A stretch of 64,000 bases of DNA from Nocardioides sp. S-1144. GTDB lineage: Bacteria; Actinomycetota; Actinomycetes; Propionibacteriales; Nocardioidaceae. The stretch covers positions 1,302,001 through 1,366,000 of the forward strand of contig NZ_CP040695.2 in NCBI RefSeq assembly GCF_005954645.2, in the 5' to 3' direction. Below, in pieces: positions 52,682 through 63,633 of this stretch. The notes beneath the pieces were generated by a model. It was not told the DNA's origin and did not search any database. It saw only the letters and a program-made list of their open reading frames with translations. The position numbers were made by a program, and so were the translations under genes. Positions within the stretch are counted from its first letter, which is position 1, and each line of letters begins with the position of its first letter.

Positions 52682-53803
52682 TCACTGCCCGTCGGACGGG
52701 CGGACCTGGGTCTGCTCGCCCGAGCCGGGGCTCGGCCAGCCGCTGCCGCCGGCCGGCGGCTGCTGCTGCTGGGCCGGGATCCACTGCTGGGCCTGCGGGT
52801 CCCACTGCCACCCGTCCTGGATGATCGGCTGCTCCTGGGCCGGCTGCTGCGCGGCCTGCGGAGCGGCGTACCCACCGGCGGCGGGCTGCTGGTAGGCGCC
52901 GTGGGCGCCCTGGCCCTGGTCGTGCGCGCCGAACGCGGGGGAGGCGCCGGGCTGGTTCCACTGCTGCTGGAACTGGTCGGGGGCGCCGTAGCCGGGGACC
53001 GCGCCACCGGACTTGGCGCCGAAGTTCATGCCCGAGCCGGGGACGGGCTCGCCGGCGTGGCCGAAGATCGCCGGGTAGGCGAAGCCGGCCAGCGCGCCGC
53101 CGAGCAGCGGGGCGAGGATGAACACCCAGACCTGGATGAGCGGGTCGGAGCCGGAGAAGAGCGCCGGGCCGATCGACCGCGCCGGGTTGACCGAGGTGCC
53201 GGTGGCGGGGATCGCGACGAAGTGGATGATCGCGAGCGTGAGGCCGATGGCGAGCGGGGCCAGGGCCGGGTGCTCGTTGCGCTCGTCGGTGACGCCGAGG
53301 ATCGTGAAGACGAAGATCGCGGTCAGGATCAGCTCGAGCAGCAGCGCGGCCCACAGCGCGTAGCCGCCGCCGTCGTCGCCCCAGCCGTTGGTGCCGAGGG
53401 TGTCGGTGAAGGCGTCGAAGCCGTCGAAGCCCATCGCCACGACGAGCAGGCCGGCGCCCGCGACGATCGCGCCGGCGAGCTGGGCGCCGACGTAGAGCGG
53501 CACCTGGGTCCAGGCCATCCGGCCGCCGAGCGCCGCCCCGACGGTGACCGCCGGGTTGAAGTGACCACCCGAGATGCGGCCGACGGTGTAGACCATGACC
53601 GTGACGGCCAGGCCGAACGACAGGCCGATCGAGACGATCGAGGCGATCTGGGTGAGGGTCGCGATCGAGTCGGTGGCCCCCCGGGCGCTCTGCGTCGCCA
53701 GGACGACCGAGCCGCAGCCGATGAAGACGAGCACGAACGTGCCGATCGCCTCGGCCAGCAGCTTCTGCACGGTGGTGGGTGGAGCGGGAGTGGTGGTGTC
53801 CAT
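52682..53803 (-). CDS. MIP family channel (aquaporin / glycerol channel) with Gln/Pro-rich tail
   Basis: A 373-residue membrane channel. The two half-helices carry HFNPAVTVGA (NPA at 83-85) and SVNPARSIGP (NPA at 206-208, R209), giving the selectivity architecture of AqpZ-type water channels; six membrane helices fall within about 12-255. A cytoplasmic tail of about 115 residues follows (from about 258), rich in Gln, Pro, Gly and Ala with WQWDPQAQQWIPAQ, unusual for bacterial aquaporins but seen as disordered tails in some actinobacterial membrane proteins. ATG at 53803. It has its own strong terminator and diverges from icd. Confidence 0.9.
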   Translation of the reverse strand: MDTTTPAPPTTVQKLLAEAIGTFVLVFIGCGSVVLATQSARGATDSIATLTQIASIVSIGLSFGLAVTVMVYTVGRISGGHFNPAVTVGAALGGRMAWTQVPLYVGAQLAGAIVAGAGLLVVAMGFDGFDAFTDTLGTNGWGDDGGGYALWAALLLELILTAIFVFTILGVTDERNEHPALAPLAIGLTLAIIHFVAIPATGTSVNPARSIGPALFSGSDPLIQVWVFILAPLLGGALAGFAYPAIFGHAGEPVPGSGMNFGAKSGGAVPGYGAPDQFQQQWNQPGASPAFGAHDQGQGAHGAYQQPAAGGYAAPQAAQQPAQEQPIIQDGWQWDPQAQQWIPAQQQQPPAGGSGWPSPGSGEQTQVRPSDGQ

Positions 53804-53936
53804 GTGGGCGGACCTGCCCTTTCGCGGTGGGACGAAACCTGGGAGAGCAGCACTCTAGACCGGTCGGGGGACCGTCGACCGGCTGGCCCGCGGGACCGTC
53901 GGGGTGCAAGTCTGGCGGAGGCAGGGACGTCAGGTA

Positions 53937-53950
53937 TCTTGACGTCAAGA
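53937..53950. promoter_or_regulatory. Operator palindrome upstream of icd
   Basis: TCTTGACGTCAAGA is a perfect 14-base palindrome (extended left as TATCTTGACGTCAAGA), 34 bases before the icd ATG in the gap shared with the aquaporin gene. The form suits a MarR-family dimer; Streptomyces TamR is known to control TCA genes through palindromic sites, but that link is from memory and unverified. Confidence 0.6.
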
Positions 53951-53978
53951 AACCCATCGTCGCCGCAGGAGCTGATGA

Positions 53979-56183
<2,205 letters not shown>

Positions 56184-56207
56184 CACCCGGCCGCCCCCGG
56201 CGGCCGT

Positions 56208-56248
56208 GACGACGGCGGCGGATCCCCTGCGGGTCCGCCGCCGTCGTC
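56208..56248. terminator. icd terminator hairpin
   Basis: A perfect 15-base stem (GACGACGGCGGCGGA with its reverse complement) and an 11-base loop, 25 bases after the icd stop. No T tract. Confidence 0.75.
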
Positions 56249-56367
56249 GTGCCCGCGCCGTGTGGGCGCCACCGTGCCCGCCCTCGCGCGGGCACGCACG
56301 AGGAGTGCACGAGGAGTGAGGAAACCCAGGTGAGAGTGTCGGTGCACCGGCGTAGCGTCGCTCAGCG

Positions 56368-59300
56368 ATGAGCACGTCGACCACGACCCAGCCCGACGCG
56401 CGACCGGCCCCGGACGGGAGTCCCGCCGTCGTCGCGCCCGTCGGCGACCCGGCCCGCCGCATCGACTGGCGCCGGCTGCGCCGTCCCGTCACCGGGTGGG
56501 CGCTCGTGTGCTCCTTCGTGGCCGCCGTGGGCCAGACCCTCGGCACGGTCGTGGCCGGCCACCTGGCCGAGGCGCCGACGTCGCGCCTGGTGTGGCTGCT
56601 GGCCTCCTGCGTGGTCGGCGCCGCGCTGCTCGACACCGTCGGCCGCACCGTGTGGGCCGGGGTGGTCGACCGGGCCGAGGGCCGGCTGCGCGCCGACCTG
56701 CTCGACGCCGCCCTGCACCAGCCGCTCGCCTCGCTCGACGAGCAGGCCGTGGGCGAGGTCCTCGACCGGATCGACGACGACACCCACGAGGTCGGCGCGC
56801 TGCTGAGGCGCCAGGTCTGGGACGCGCTGCGCACCGTGTTCGCCGCGGTGCCGATGTGGATCGTCGCCGGCCTGACCTGGTGGCCGGCCTGGCTGCTGTT
56901 CCCACTCTTCGCCGGCGCCGCCTTCGCCGTCGTGCGCCGCAAGCTGCCCGAGATCGCCGAGCGGACCCTCGTGGAGGAGATGGCCTGGACCGACCACGCC
57001 GCCGTCATGGAGGAGGGCGTCACCGGCCGCGACGACCTGCGCACCAGCCTCGGCCAGGCCCACGTCGTGCGACGGCTGGCGCTGCTCTCCGCGACCGTGC
57101 ACCGCCGCTTCGACGCCCTGCTGCAGCTCGAGGTCTGGGTCACCCGTCGCAGCGGCCTGCTGCTCCACGCGCTGCTGGGCGGGGTCGCGGTCGGCGGCGT
57201 CGCCGTGGTGATCGAGGGCGAGCTGTCGGTCGCGCGCCTGGTGACGCTGTTCCTGGTCACGAGCACCTTCGTCGGGCAGATCGACCGGATGGCCCAGCAC
57301 CTGCCCGAGCTCCAGGCGGGGCTCGGGGCGGTCGTGCGCCTGCGCCAGCTCGCCGCCAGCGAGTCCGAGCCGGTCGGCGGCCTGCCGCTGCCGGGCACCC
57401 AGCTCGACCTCGAGCTCCGCGACCTGCACTTCTCCTACGCCGAGGGCACCTTCGCGCTGCGCGACGTCGACCTCCTGGTCCCGGCCGGGCAGACCTGCGC
57501 CCTCGTCGGCCGCACCGGGTCGGGCAAGTCCACGCTGGCCTCGTTGATCTCGCGCGCCGTCGACCCGGCGCCGGGCACCGTGCTGCTCGGGGGCGTCGAC
57601 GTCCTCGACCTCGACCTGCAGCAGCTGCGGGCCGCCGTCGGCGTGGTCACGCAGCGCACCGAGATCCTGGTCGGCACCCTCGCCGAGAACGTCGCCCTGT
57701 TCGTCGACCTCCCGCGCGAGCAGGTCGCCGCCGCCATCACCGAGCTCGGGCTCGACGAGTGGGTCGCGGGACTGCCCGCCGGCCTCGACACCCCGCTCGG
57801 TCCCGGCGGCACCACCCTGTCGGCGGGGGAGGAGCAGCTCGTCGCCTTCGCGCGGCTCCTGGTCCGCGACGTCGACGTGGTGATCCTCGACGAGGCGACC
57901 GCCCGGATGGACCCCCTCACCGAGGCCCTCGTCGTGCGCGCCTCCGACCGGCTGCTCCGGCGCCGGACCGGCCTGCTGGTCGCGCACCGACTCTCGACGG
58001 TCACCCGGGCCGACCTGGTCGCCGTCCTCGACGCCGGGCGCGTGGTCCAGCAGGGCCCGCGGTCCCGGTTGGCCGTGCAGCCCGGCCCGTTCAGGTCGTT
58101 GCTCGAGGCCGGCGGGGGCGACCTGCTCGACGAGCACCTCGGCGCGGTCGACGACGGCGAACCCGCCGGCGCTCCGGTGCTCGCCGCGGGCCCGGTCGGG
58201 GGCACCCGCCGCAGCGGTCCGCCGCCGGTCCTCGCCGACCCCGGCGACGGCCCGAGCCTGGCCCGGGGCATGGTCTCGGCGCTGACGACCAAGCCCTGGT
58301 GGGGCGCGTGGGCGGCGTTCCTGTTCCTGCTGACCTCGGTCCTGGGCGCCTTCGGCGTCGTCACCGGCTTCCTCTGGGGCACCCTGGTCGAGCGGCTCCA
58401 GGACGGCGCCGGCTGGAGCCCCGCCACGGTGCTGCTGTGCCTGGGGGTGTCGGCCTCGCTCATCGCGGCGCCGCTGGTGCTCGCCGCCGCCATCCGGCGC
58501 TACCCGCGCTGGTGGATCGAGGTGATGCTGCGGGTGCGGATGTCGGTGCTGGTCGGCCAGACCCAGCAGCACCGGCTCGAGCGCACCCCGCCCGGCGAGG
58601 TCGTGGCCCGGTCGATGGACGCCGACCGCTACGTCCGCTACGCCGACCGCTGGGTCGACTTCCTCAACGGCGCGCTGATCGTCGTCATCACCGCCGTCGC
58701 CGGGCGCAGCCTCCTGGCCGGTGCGGTGCTGCTCGCGGTGATGGTCGGCTCCGCGCTGGCCTCGGCCCTGGGCCGGCCGATCGCGGGCCGCTCGGCCGCG
58801 GCGTCGTCCGCGGCCCGGGCCGGGTTCGGCCGCTCGCTGGTCTCGGCGCTCGAGTCGGCCCGCACCGTCAAGCTCGCGGCCGCCACGCCTGCGGTGCACG
58901 CCCACCTGCGGCGCGTCGACGGTGGCCGGGTCCGGGCCGCGGTGTTCGAGCACCGCGTGCAGGCCGTCCTCGACGGCGTCCCGGTCGTGATGGTGCAGTG
59001 CGGCGTGGTCGCGGCCTGGCTCACCTACTTCCTGGGCGGCTGGGGCCTGTCCACCGCCATCCTCGTCGCCGGGGCCGTGACCGGCTTCGACTGGTTCGGC
59101 CGGGTCGCCGGCGCCGTGGTCACCGAGGCGCCCGGAACCCGGGCCTGGCAGCAGGCCACCGGACGACTCGCCGGCGGGGTCGACCTCATGCACCTCCCGC
59201 CCGGCGTCGACCTCGTCGCGGGCACCGCCCCGGAGCCCGCGGTGCCGGGCCGGGTGCCGTTGCGGCACCTGTCGCTGCGGGGGGTGGGCGCGGTCCACGA

Positions 59301-59940
59301 CGACGGCACCCGCGGTGTCGACGGCGTCGACCTCGACGTCGACGCCGGCGAGCTGGTGCTCCTGCTCGGCCAGGTCGGCTCGGGCAAGTCGAGCCTGCTC
59401 GGCGCCCTGGCCGGGCTGCTCGAGCACACCGGGTCGATCCGCTGGAACGGCGTCGAGGTCGACGAGGCCCAGACGTTCCTGCGCCCCGGGCAGGTCGCCC
59501 ACGTCTCCCAGGTCCCGCGGGTCCTCTCCGGCACCTTCGACGACAACATCCGCCTCGGCCACGAGCGCGACGTCGGCAGCGCCGTCGACGACGCCCGCCT
59601 CGGCCTCGACGTCGCCGACGCGGGCGGCATCGACGCCGTGGTCGGCCACCGCGGCGTCCGGCTGTCGGGGGGCCAGGTCCAGCGGGTCGCCCTCGCCCGC
59701 GCCCTGGCCGCCGACACCGAGCTGCTCCTGGCCGACGACGTGTCCAGCGCCCTCGACGCCACCACCGAGGTCGAGCTCTGGTCGGCGCTGCGCTCCCGCG
59801 GCGCCGCCGTCATCGGTGCCACCTCGAAGCGGGCTGCGCTCGCCCAGGCCGACCGCGTCGTCGTCCTGGTCGAGGGTGAGGTCGCCGCGATCGGTCCCTG
59901 GAGCGAGCTGGCGCCGGCGTGGAGTCACCTGGCCGGCTGA
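56368..59940 (+). CDS. Single-chain ABC exporter with two fused half-transporters
   Basis: An 1190-residue protein made of two membrane-domain/ATPase pairs in one chain. NBD1: Walker A GRTGSGKST (381-389), signature LSAGEEQ, Walker B VVILDEATA and H-loop AHRLST. NBD2: Walker A GQVGSGKSS (1001-1009), signature LSGGQVQR, Walker B LLLADDVSS with Asp 1124 in place of the catalytic Glu, and H-loop His replaced (GATSKRA). So one composite ATP site is canonical (NBD1 with the NBD2 signature) and the other degenerate. ATG at 56368; TAGCGT lies 9 bases upstream. Exported substrate unknown. Confidence 0.88.
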   Translation: MSTSTTTQPDARPAPDGSPAVVAPVGDPARRIDWRRLRRPVTGWALVCSFVAAVGQTLGTVVAGHLAEAPTSRLVWLLASCVVGAALLDTVGRTVWAGVVDRAEGRLRADLLDAALHQPLASLDEQAVGEVLDRIDDDTHEVGALLRRQVWDALRTVFAAVPMWIVAGLTWWPAWLLFPLFAGAAFAVVRRKLPEIAERTLVEEMAWTDHAAVMEEGVTGRDDLRTSLGQAHVVRRLALLSATVHRRFDALLQLEVWVTRRSGLLLHALLGGVAVGGVAVVIEGELSVARLVTLFLVTSTFVGQIDRMAQHLPELQAGLGAVVRLRQLAASESEPVGGLPLPGTQLDLELRDLHFSYAEGTFALRDVDLLVPAGQTCALVGRTGSGKSTLASLISRAVDPAPGTVLLGGVDVLDLDLQQLRAAVGVVTQRTEILVGTLAENVALFVDLPREQVAAAITELGLDEWVAGLPAGLDTPLGPGGTTLSAGEEQLVAFARLLVRDVDVVILDEATARMDPLTEALVVRASDRLLRRRTGLLVAHRLSTVTRADLVAVLDAGRVVQQGPRSRLAVQPGPFRSLLEAGGGDLLDEHLGAVDDGEPAGAPVLAAGPVGGTRRSGPPPVLADPGDGPSLARGMVSALTTKPWWGAWAAFLFLLTSVLGAFGVVTGFLWGTLVERLQDGAGWSPATVLLCLGVSASLIAAPLVLAAAIRRYPRWWIEVMLRVRMSVLVGQTQQHRLERTPPGEVVARSMDADRYVRYADRWVDFLNGALIVVITAVAGRSLLAGAVLLAVMVGSALASALGRPIAGRSAAASSAARAGFGRSLVSALESARTVKLAAATPAVHAHLRRVDGGRVRAAVFEHRVQAVLDGVPVVMVQCGVVAAWLTYFLGGWGLSTAILVAGAVTGFDWFGRVAGAVVTEAPGTRAWQQATGRLAGGVDLMHLPPGVDLVAGTAPEPAVPGRVPLRHLSLRGVGAVHDDGTRGVDGVDLDVDAGELVLLLGQVGSGKSSLLGALAGLLEHTGSIRWNGVEVDEAQTFLRPGQVAHVSQVPRVLSGTFDDNIRLGHERDVGSAVDDARLGLDVADAGGIDAVVGHRGVRLSGGQVQRVALARALAADTELLLADDVSSALDATTEVELWSALRSRGAAVIGATSKRAALAQADRVVVLVEGEVAAIGPWSELAPAWSHLAG

Positions 59941-60022
59941 GCGACGTCCGACGTCGGCGTCGTGGGGGTGCGGGGTCGCCCCGGTCGGCGGCCCGCTGGA
60001 GCGCCCCTGGCACCCTGGAGGC

Positions 60023-60433
60023 ATGCGCACCGTCGTCCTCGCCACCGTGTCCCTCGTGGCCGCCCTGGTCCTCGCGGCGTGCTCGGACCCCGAGGCCGCC
60101 GTCCGCGACGCCACGTCGGACGCCGCCTGCTCGCTGGCCCGCGAGGCCGTCGACCGGGCCGGCACGGAGGCCGGCACGGCCGTCGACGAGATCGGCGCCG
60201 ACCCGCGCGCCGCGCAGCAGGAGCTCAAGGCCGCGCGCGACGTCCTCACCGTCGCCCAGAAGGGCGTGTCGGGCGACGTCAAGAGCAAGGTCGGCGACGC
60301 CCGGGCGGCGGTCGAGGAGCTCCTCGACGAGGCGAGGAAGGCCGCCGAGGGCGCCGACGTCGACGTCCAGCTGGTGGAGCGGGCGCGCGGCGAGCTCGAC
60401 CGGGCGATCGCCGACGTCCGCGACGTCTGCTAG
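60023..60433 (+). CDS. Small helical lipoprotein
   Basis: A 136-residue lipoprotein: signal MRTVVLATVSLVAALVLAAC with lipobox LAAC and the acylated Cys at residue 20. The mature part is charged and helix-rich (ELKAARDVLTVAQKGVSGDV, AAVEELLDEARKAAEG), suggesting a coiled coil, with a Cys at 35 and a C-terminal Cys that could form a disulfide. No family recognised. CTGGAGG precedes the ATG. Follows the ABC exporter by 82 bases on the same strand. Confidence 0.7.
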   Translation: MRTVVLATVSLVAALVLAACSDPEAAVRDATSDAACSLAREAVDRAGTEAGTAVDEIGADPRAAQQELKAARDVLTVAQKGVSGDVKSKVGDARAAVEELLDEARKAAEGADVDVQLVERARGELDRAIADVRDVC

Positions 60434-60463
60434 CGCTTCCGGTCGTCCGCGCCCGTCGTCCAA

Positions 60464-60480
60464 CCCCCAGGGGTGGTGAA
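60464..60480. promoter_or_regulatory. Possible operator upstream of the SRPBCC gene
   Basis: CCCCCAGGGGTGGTGAA, near-copy of the block at 18273-18290 in the MMPL/acyl-CoA synthetase gap. Two copies only, so weak. Confidence 0.3.
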
Positions 60481-60511
60481 CCGTGCCGGGTGACCTGACC
60501 ATGGTGGAGCC

Positions 60512-60976
60512 ATGAGCGACGACAAGCGGATCACTGTCCAGCGCACCATCGACGCGCCGACGACCGCGGTGTTCGACGTGTTGTCGAACCCGCAGCGCCA
60601 CGCCGACCTCGACGGGTCGGGGTTCGTCATCTCCGACGACCGCTCCGACCGGATCACCGCCACCGGGCAGACCTTCCGGATGAACATGAGTGGTGACCAC
60701 ATGGGCGGCGACTACCAGACCGACAACCACGTGACCGGCTACGACGAGAACAAGCTCCTCGCCTGGCAGACCGCGCCCGCCGGCGTTGAGCCGCCCGGAT
60801 GGGAGTGGGTCTGGGAGCTCGAGGCGAACGGGCCGGACGCCACCGACGTCACGCTCGTCTACGACTGGAGCAACGTGACCGACCCGGCCATCCTGCAGAA
60901 GGTGAGCTTCCCGCTCGTCTCGCAGTCCCAGCTCGAGGACTCCCTCGCGAACCTGGCGGAGTCCGTCTCCGGCTGA
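60512..60976 (+). CDS. SRPBCC family (polyketide cyclase/START-like) protein
   Basis: A 154-residue soluble protein of the helix-grip SRPBCC fold: RITVQRTIDAPTTAVFDVLSNPQRHADLDGSGFV at the start and a terminal amphipathic helix (SQLEDSLANLAESV). Members bind hydrophobic ligands in a cavity; no catalytic residues define a reaction. ATG at 60512 with GGTGGAG upstream. Stands between a lipoprotein and an MFS gene; ligand unknown. Confidence 0.75.
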   Translation: MSDDKRITVQRTIDAPTTAVFDVLSNPQRHADLDGSGFVISDDRSDRITATGQTFRMNMSGDHMGGDYQTDNHVTGYDENKLLAWQTAPAGVEPPGWEWVWELEANGPDATDVTLVYDWSNVTDPAILQKVSFPLVSQSQLEDSLANLAESVSG

Positions 60977-61025
60977 ACATCGGCCGATCGTCGGCTGATT
61001 GCGGGCGGGCGGCGGGCGGGCGGTG

Positions 61026-61037
61026 GTGACCGGTCAC
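61026..61037. promoter_or_regulatory. Operator-like palindrome upstream of an MFS gene
   Basis: GTGACCGGTCAC is a perfect 12-base palindrome in the 133-base gap before the MFS gene. Another, ATCGGCCGAT, is at 60979-60988. No regulator is encoded next to it. Confidence 0.4.
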
Positions 61038-61109
61038 ACCCCGGCGCGGAATAGGCGTGCCTCGCGACCCGGTTGGAGGATGAGGAACGTCCCCGACCCG
61101 GAAGCAGTG

Positions 61110-62333
61110 ATGACCACCACCGCCCCGCCCTCGCCCGTCGCACCCGCGACGCGCGCTCCCCACTACCTGCTCGCCGTGCTCGCCCTGGCGATGGGTGGGT
61201 TCTCGATCGGCACGACCGAGTTCGTGACGATGGGGCTGATCCGGGAGATCGCCGGGGGCGTCGACGTCTCGATCCCGAGCGCCGGCCACGTCATCTCCGC
61301 CTACGCGCTGGGGGTGGTCGTCGGCGCTCCGGTGCTGGCCTTCTTCGGGGCCAGGTGGCCGCGGCGCGGCCTGCTCATCGGCCTGATGGCGACGTTCGGC
61401 ATCTTCAACGCGCTCAGCGCGGTCGCCACCAGCTTCTCCTGGCTGATGCTCGCCCGGTTCCTGGGCGGCGTCCCGCACGGCGCGTACTTCGGCGTGGCCT
61501 CGCTCGTGGCGGCGAGCCTGGCCCCCGCCGACCGCAAGGGCCGGGCGGTCGCGAGCGTCATGCTCGGGCTGTCGGTCGCCAACGTCGTGGGGGTGCCAGC
61601 CGCTACGTGGCTCGGCCAGCACCTCGGGTGGCGCTCGGCGTACTGGGCGGTCGCCGCCCTGGCCGTCATCACCGTCGCGATGATCGTCGCGTTCGTCCCG
61701 TCGTGCCCCGGCGACTCCGAGGCGACCGGACGCCGTGAGCTCGGCGCCTTCGCCCAGCCCCAGGTGTGGCTGACGCTGCTGGCCGGCGCGATCGGCTTCG
61801 GCGGCATGTTCGCCGTCTTCTCCTACGTCGCACCCACCGTCACCGAGGTGGGCGGGCTGGGTGACGGCGCGGTCCCGGTGTTCCTGCTCGTCTTCGGGCT
61901 CGGCATGGTCGTCGGCACCTGGGCGGCCGGCGAGCTGGCCGACTGGTCGGTCTACCGCTCGCTGCTGCTGGGCTCGGCGGGCATGGGCGTCGCGCTCGTC
62001 GCGTTCTACCTGCTCGCCCCCACCGGCTGGGGCCTGCTGCCGGTCGCGTTCGCGGTGACGGCCCTCGGCTCGGTGCTGGTGGTCAACCTCCAGCTCCGCC
62101 TGATGGACGTCGCCGGGGACGCCCAGACCCTCGGCGCCGCCATGAACCACGCCTCGCTCAACGCCGCCAACGCGCTCGGCGCCTGGCTCGGCGGCGTCGT
62201 CATCGCGGGTGGCTACGGCTACCGCGCCCCGGCCCTGGTCGGCATCGGCCTCTCGGTCGCCGGCTTCGCCGTGATCGTGCTGTCCGCCGCGCTCCAGCGC
62301 CGCACGAACCACGCTCCGGCCCCCACCCGCTGA
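61110..62333 (+). CDS. MFS transporter, DHA1-like (arabinose/multidrug efflux type)
   Basis: A 407-residue, twelve-segment major-facilitator protein. GGFSIGTTEFVTMGLIREIA (first helix and loop), GAPVLAFFGARWPRRGLLIG (motif A) and RFLGGVPHGAYFGVASLVAASLAP are hallmarks of the AraJ/YdhP/CmlR-like DHA1 group, which exports sugars or drugs. ATG 61110 (MTTTAPPSP) is preferred, with GGAAG upstream; ATG 61080 is in frame but its GGAGG touches the start codon. Two palindromes lie in its upstream gap. It converges on the tandem GNAT gene with palindromic repeats between. Confidence 0.85.
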   Translation: MTTTAPPSPVAPATRAPHYLLAVLALAMGGFSIGTTEFVTMGLIREIAGGVDVSIPSAGHVISAYALGVVVGAPVLAFFGARWPRRGLLIGLMATFGIFNALSAVATSFSWLMLARFLGGVPHGAYFGVASLVAASLAPADRKGRAVASVMLGLSVANVVGVPAATWLGQHLGWRSAYWAVAALAVITVAMIVAFVPSCPGDSEATGRRELGAFAQPQVWLTLLAGAIGFGGMFAVFSYVAPTVTEVGGLGDGAVPVFLLVFGLGMVVGTWAAGELADWSVYRSLLLGSAGMGVALVAFYLLAPTGWGLLPVAFAVTALGSVLVVNLQLRLMDVAGDAQTLGAAMNHASLNAANALGAWLGGVVIAGGYGYRAPALVGIGLSVAGFAVIVLSAALQRRTNHAPAPTR

Positions 62334-62342
62334 CACCCCGCC

Positions 62343-62443
62343 GACCCGTCAGTGATCACTGACGGCTCAGCGCTGACCCGTCGCTGATCAGCGACGGGTC
62401 AGCGACGGCTCAGCGCCGACCCGTCGCTGATCACTGACGGGTC
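62343..62443. repeat. Second palindrome array, same family as 48827-48947
   Basis: Three 26-base cores: 62343-62368 (imperfect, one arm GGCTC), 62375-62400 (perfect palindrome, identical to 48875-48900) and 62418-62443 (identical to 48916-48941). The last core supplies the stop and final codons of the minus-strand GNAT gene (TGA at 62433-62431). Lies between convergent genes, where the hairpins could terminate both. Confidence 0.9.
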
Positions 62444-63534
62444 GGCCACTCGGGGGCGAGGACGTCGTAGAGGGCGACGTCGGCCAGGCCGGTGCGCACG
62501 CGCGTCGCGAGGCGCTCCTCGCCGGTGCGGCGGAACCCGCACGCCTCGGCCACGTGGCACGACGCGGCGTTGTCGACGGCGGCCACGATCCGGACCCGGC
62601 TGAGCCCGAGGTCGGCGAACGACCACGACGTGACCGTCTCGACGGCCGCCCGCACCACGCCGCGGCCCCGGGCGTCCGGGTGCGCCCAGTAGCCGATCTC
62701 GCACTCGTCGTCGTCGACGTCGAAGATGCTGATCGCCGCGAGCAGCCGGTCGTCGTGGGGGTCGGCGACCGCCCACGTGGTGCCCCGGCCGGTCGCCTGC
62801 TTCTCGGTGGACGCCTCGATCCACCCCAGCGCGTGCTCGGCGGTGTACGGCGAGGGCATGGCACCGAGCCAGTGCTGGGTGCGCGGGTCGGAGCACGCCT
62901 CGACCACCCGCGGGACGTCGTCCTCGCCGACCGGGCGGAGCCGGACGCCGGCGCCCTCGAGCACCGGCGAGGTGAGCCAGCGGGTGGTGGGGGAGCGCGG
63001 CTCGTCGGCCAGCAGGGTGCCGACCCAGGCGTCGACGAGGGCGCCCCGCGACACCTGCGAGTGCCGCAGCACGCCGTCGACCCGGAAGCCGAGGCGCCAG
63101 GCGAGCTTGCGGGAGGCCCAGTTGCCGACGTTCGCGCGCCAGACGACGGTCTGCACGTCCCGCACGCCGAAGCCCCACCCGAGCAGCAGCCGCAGCCCCG
63201 CCTCCATCGCGCCGGTGCCGCGGGCCGCGGGGTGCGCCCCGAAGGCGATCTCGGCCCGCCCGTGGCCCTCGTCGCGCAGCGCGATGTTGCCGGCGTAGCG
63301 GCTGCCGTCGGCGAGCGGGTGGTCGACGCAGAAGATCCACTGCGACCCGTCGGCCCACGCGGCGGGGGCGATCTCGTGCACGAAGTCGACGGCGTCCTGG
63401 ACGCCGAAGGGCACCGGCACCTGGGTCCACGCGATCGAGACCGGGTCGAGGCACTGCTCGAGGACGCCGGCGACGTCGCGGTCGGCGAGCGCCCGGATCG
63501 TCGTGGTGCCGTTGGTCAGGGTCGGGGTGTCCAT
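62431..63534 (-). CDS. Tandem GNAT acetyltransferase domain protein
   Basis: A 367-residue protein with two GNAT domains of the RimJ/RimL type. The first (about 8-175) includes HPAARGTGAMEAGLRLLLGWGF and VWRANVGNWASRKLAWRLGF; the second (about 178-360) includes HPDARGRGVVRAAVETVTSWSF and VDNAASCHVAEACGFRRTG. R-x-x-G-x-G/A-type pyrophosphate loops are R-G-T-G-A and R-G-R-G-V. Transfers an acyl group from acyl-CoA to an amine; target unknown (N-terminal amine or metabolite). Its last codons and stop are formed by a palindromic repeat, implying the repeat set the C-terminus. Confidence 0.82.
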   Translation of the reverse strand: MDTPTLTNGTTTIRALADRDVAGVLEQCLDPVSIAWTQVPVPFGVQDAVDFVHEIAPAAWADGSQWIFCVDHPLADGSRYAGNIALRDEGHGRAEIAFGAHPAARGTGAMEAGLRLLLGWGFGVRDVQTVVWRANVGNWASRKLAWRLGFRVDGVLRHSQVSRGALVDAWVGTLLADEPRSPTTRWLTSPVLEGAGVRLRPVGEDDVPRVVEACSDPRTQHWLGAMPSPYTAEHALGWIEASTEKQATGRGTTWAVADPHDDRLLAAISIFDVDDDECEIGYWAHPDARGRGVVRAAVETVTSWSFADLGLSRVRIVAAVDNAASCHVAEACGFRRTGEERLATRVRTGLADVALYDVLAPEWPTRQ

Positions 63535-63633
63535 GGGACGACCCTGTCACGCGAGGCCCGGGCCCCGCCCCGGGTTATCCCCGCCCGGTGCGGGCGGCCC
63601 CGGCGGCCGTCCCACCGCCCGTCCCGGTGGGCC

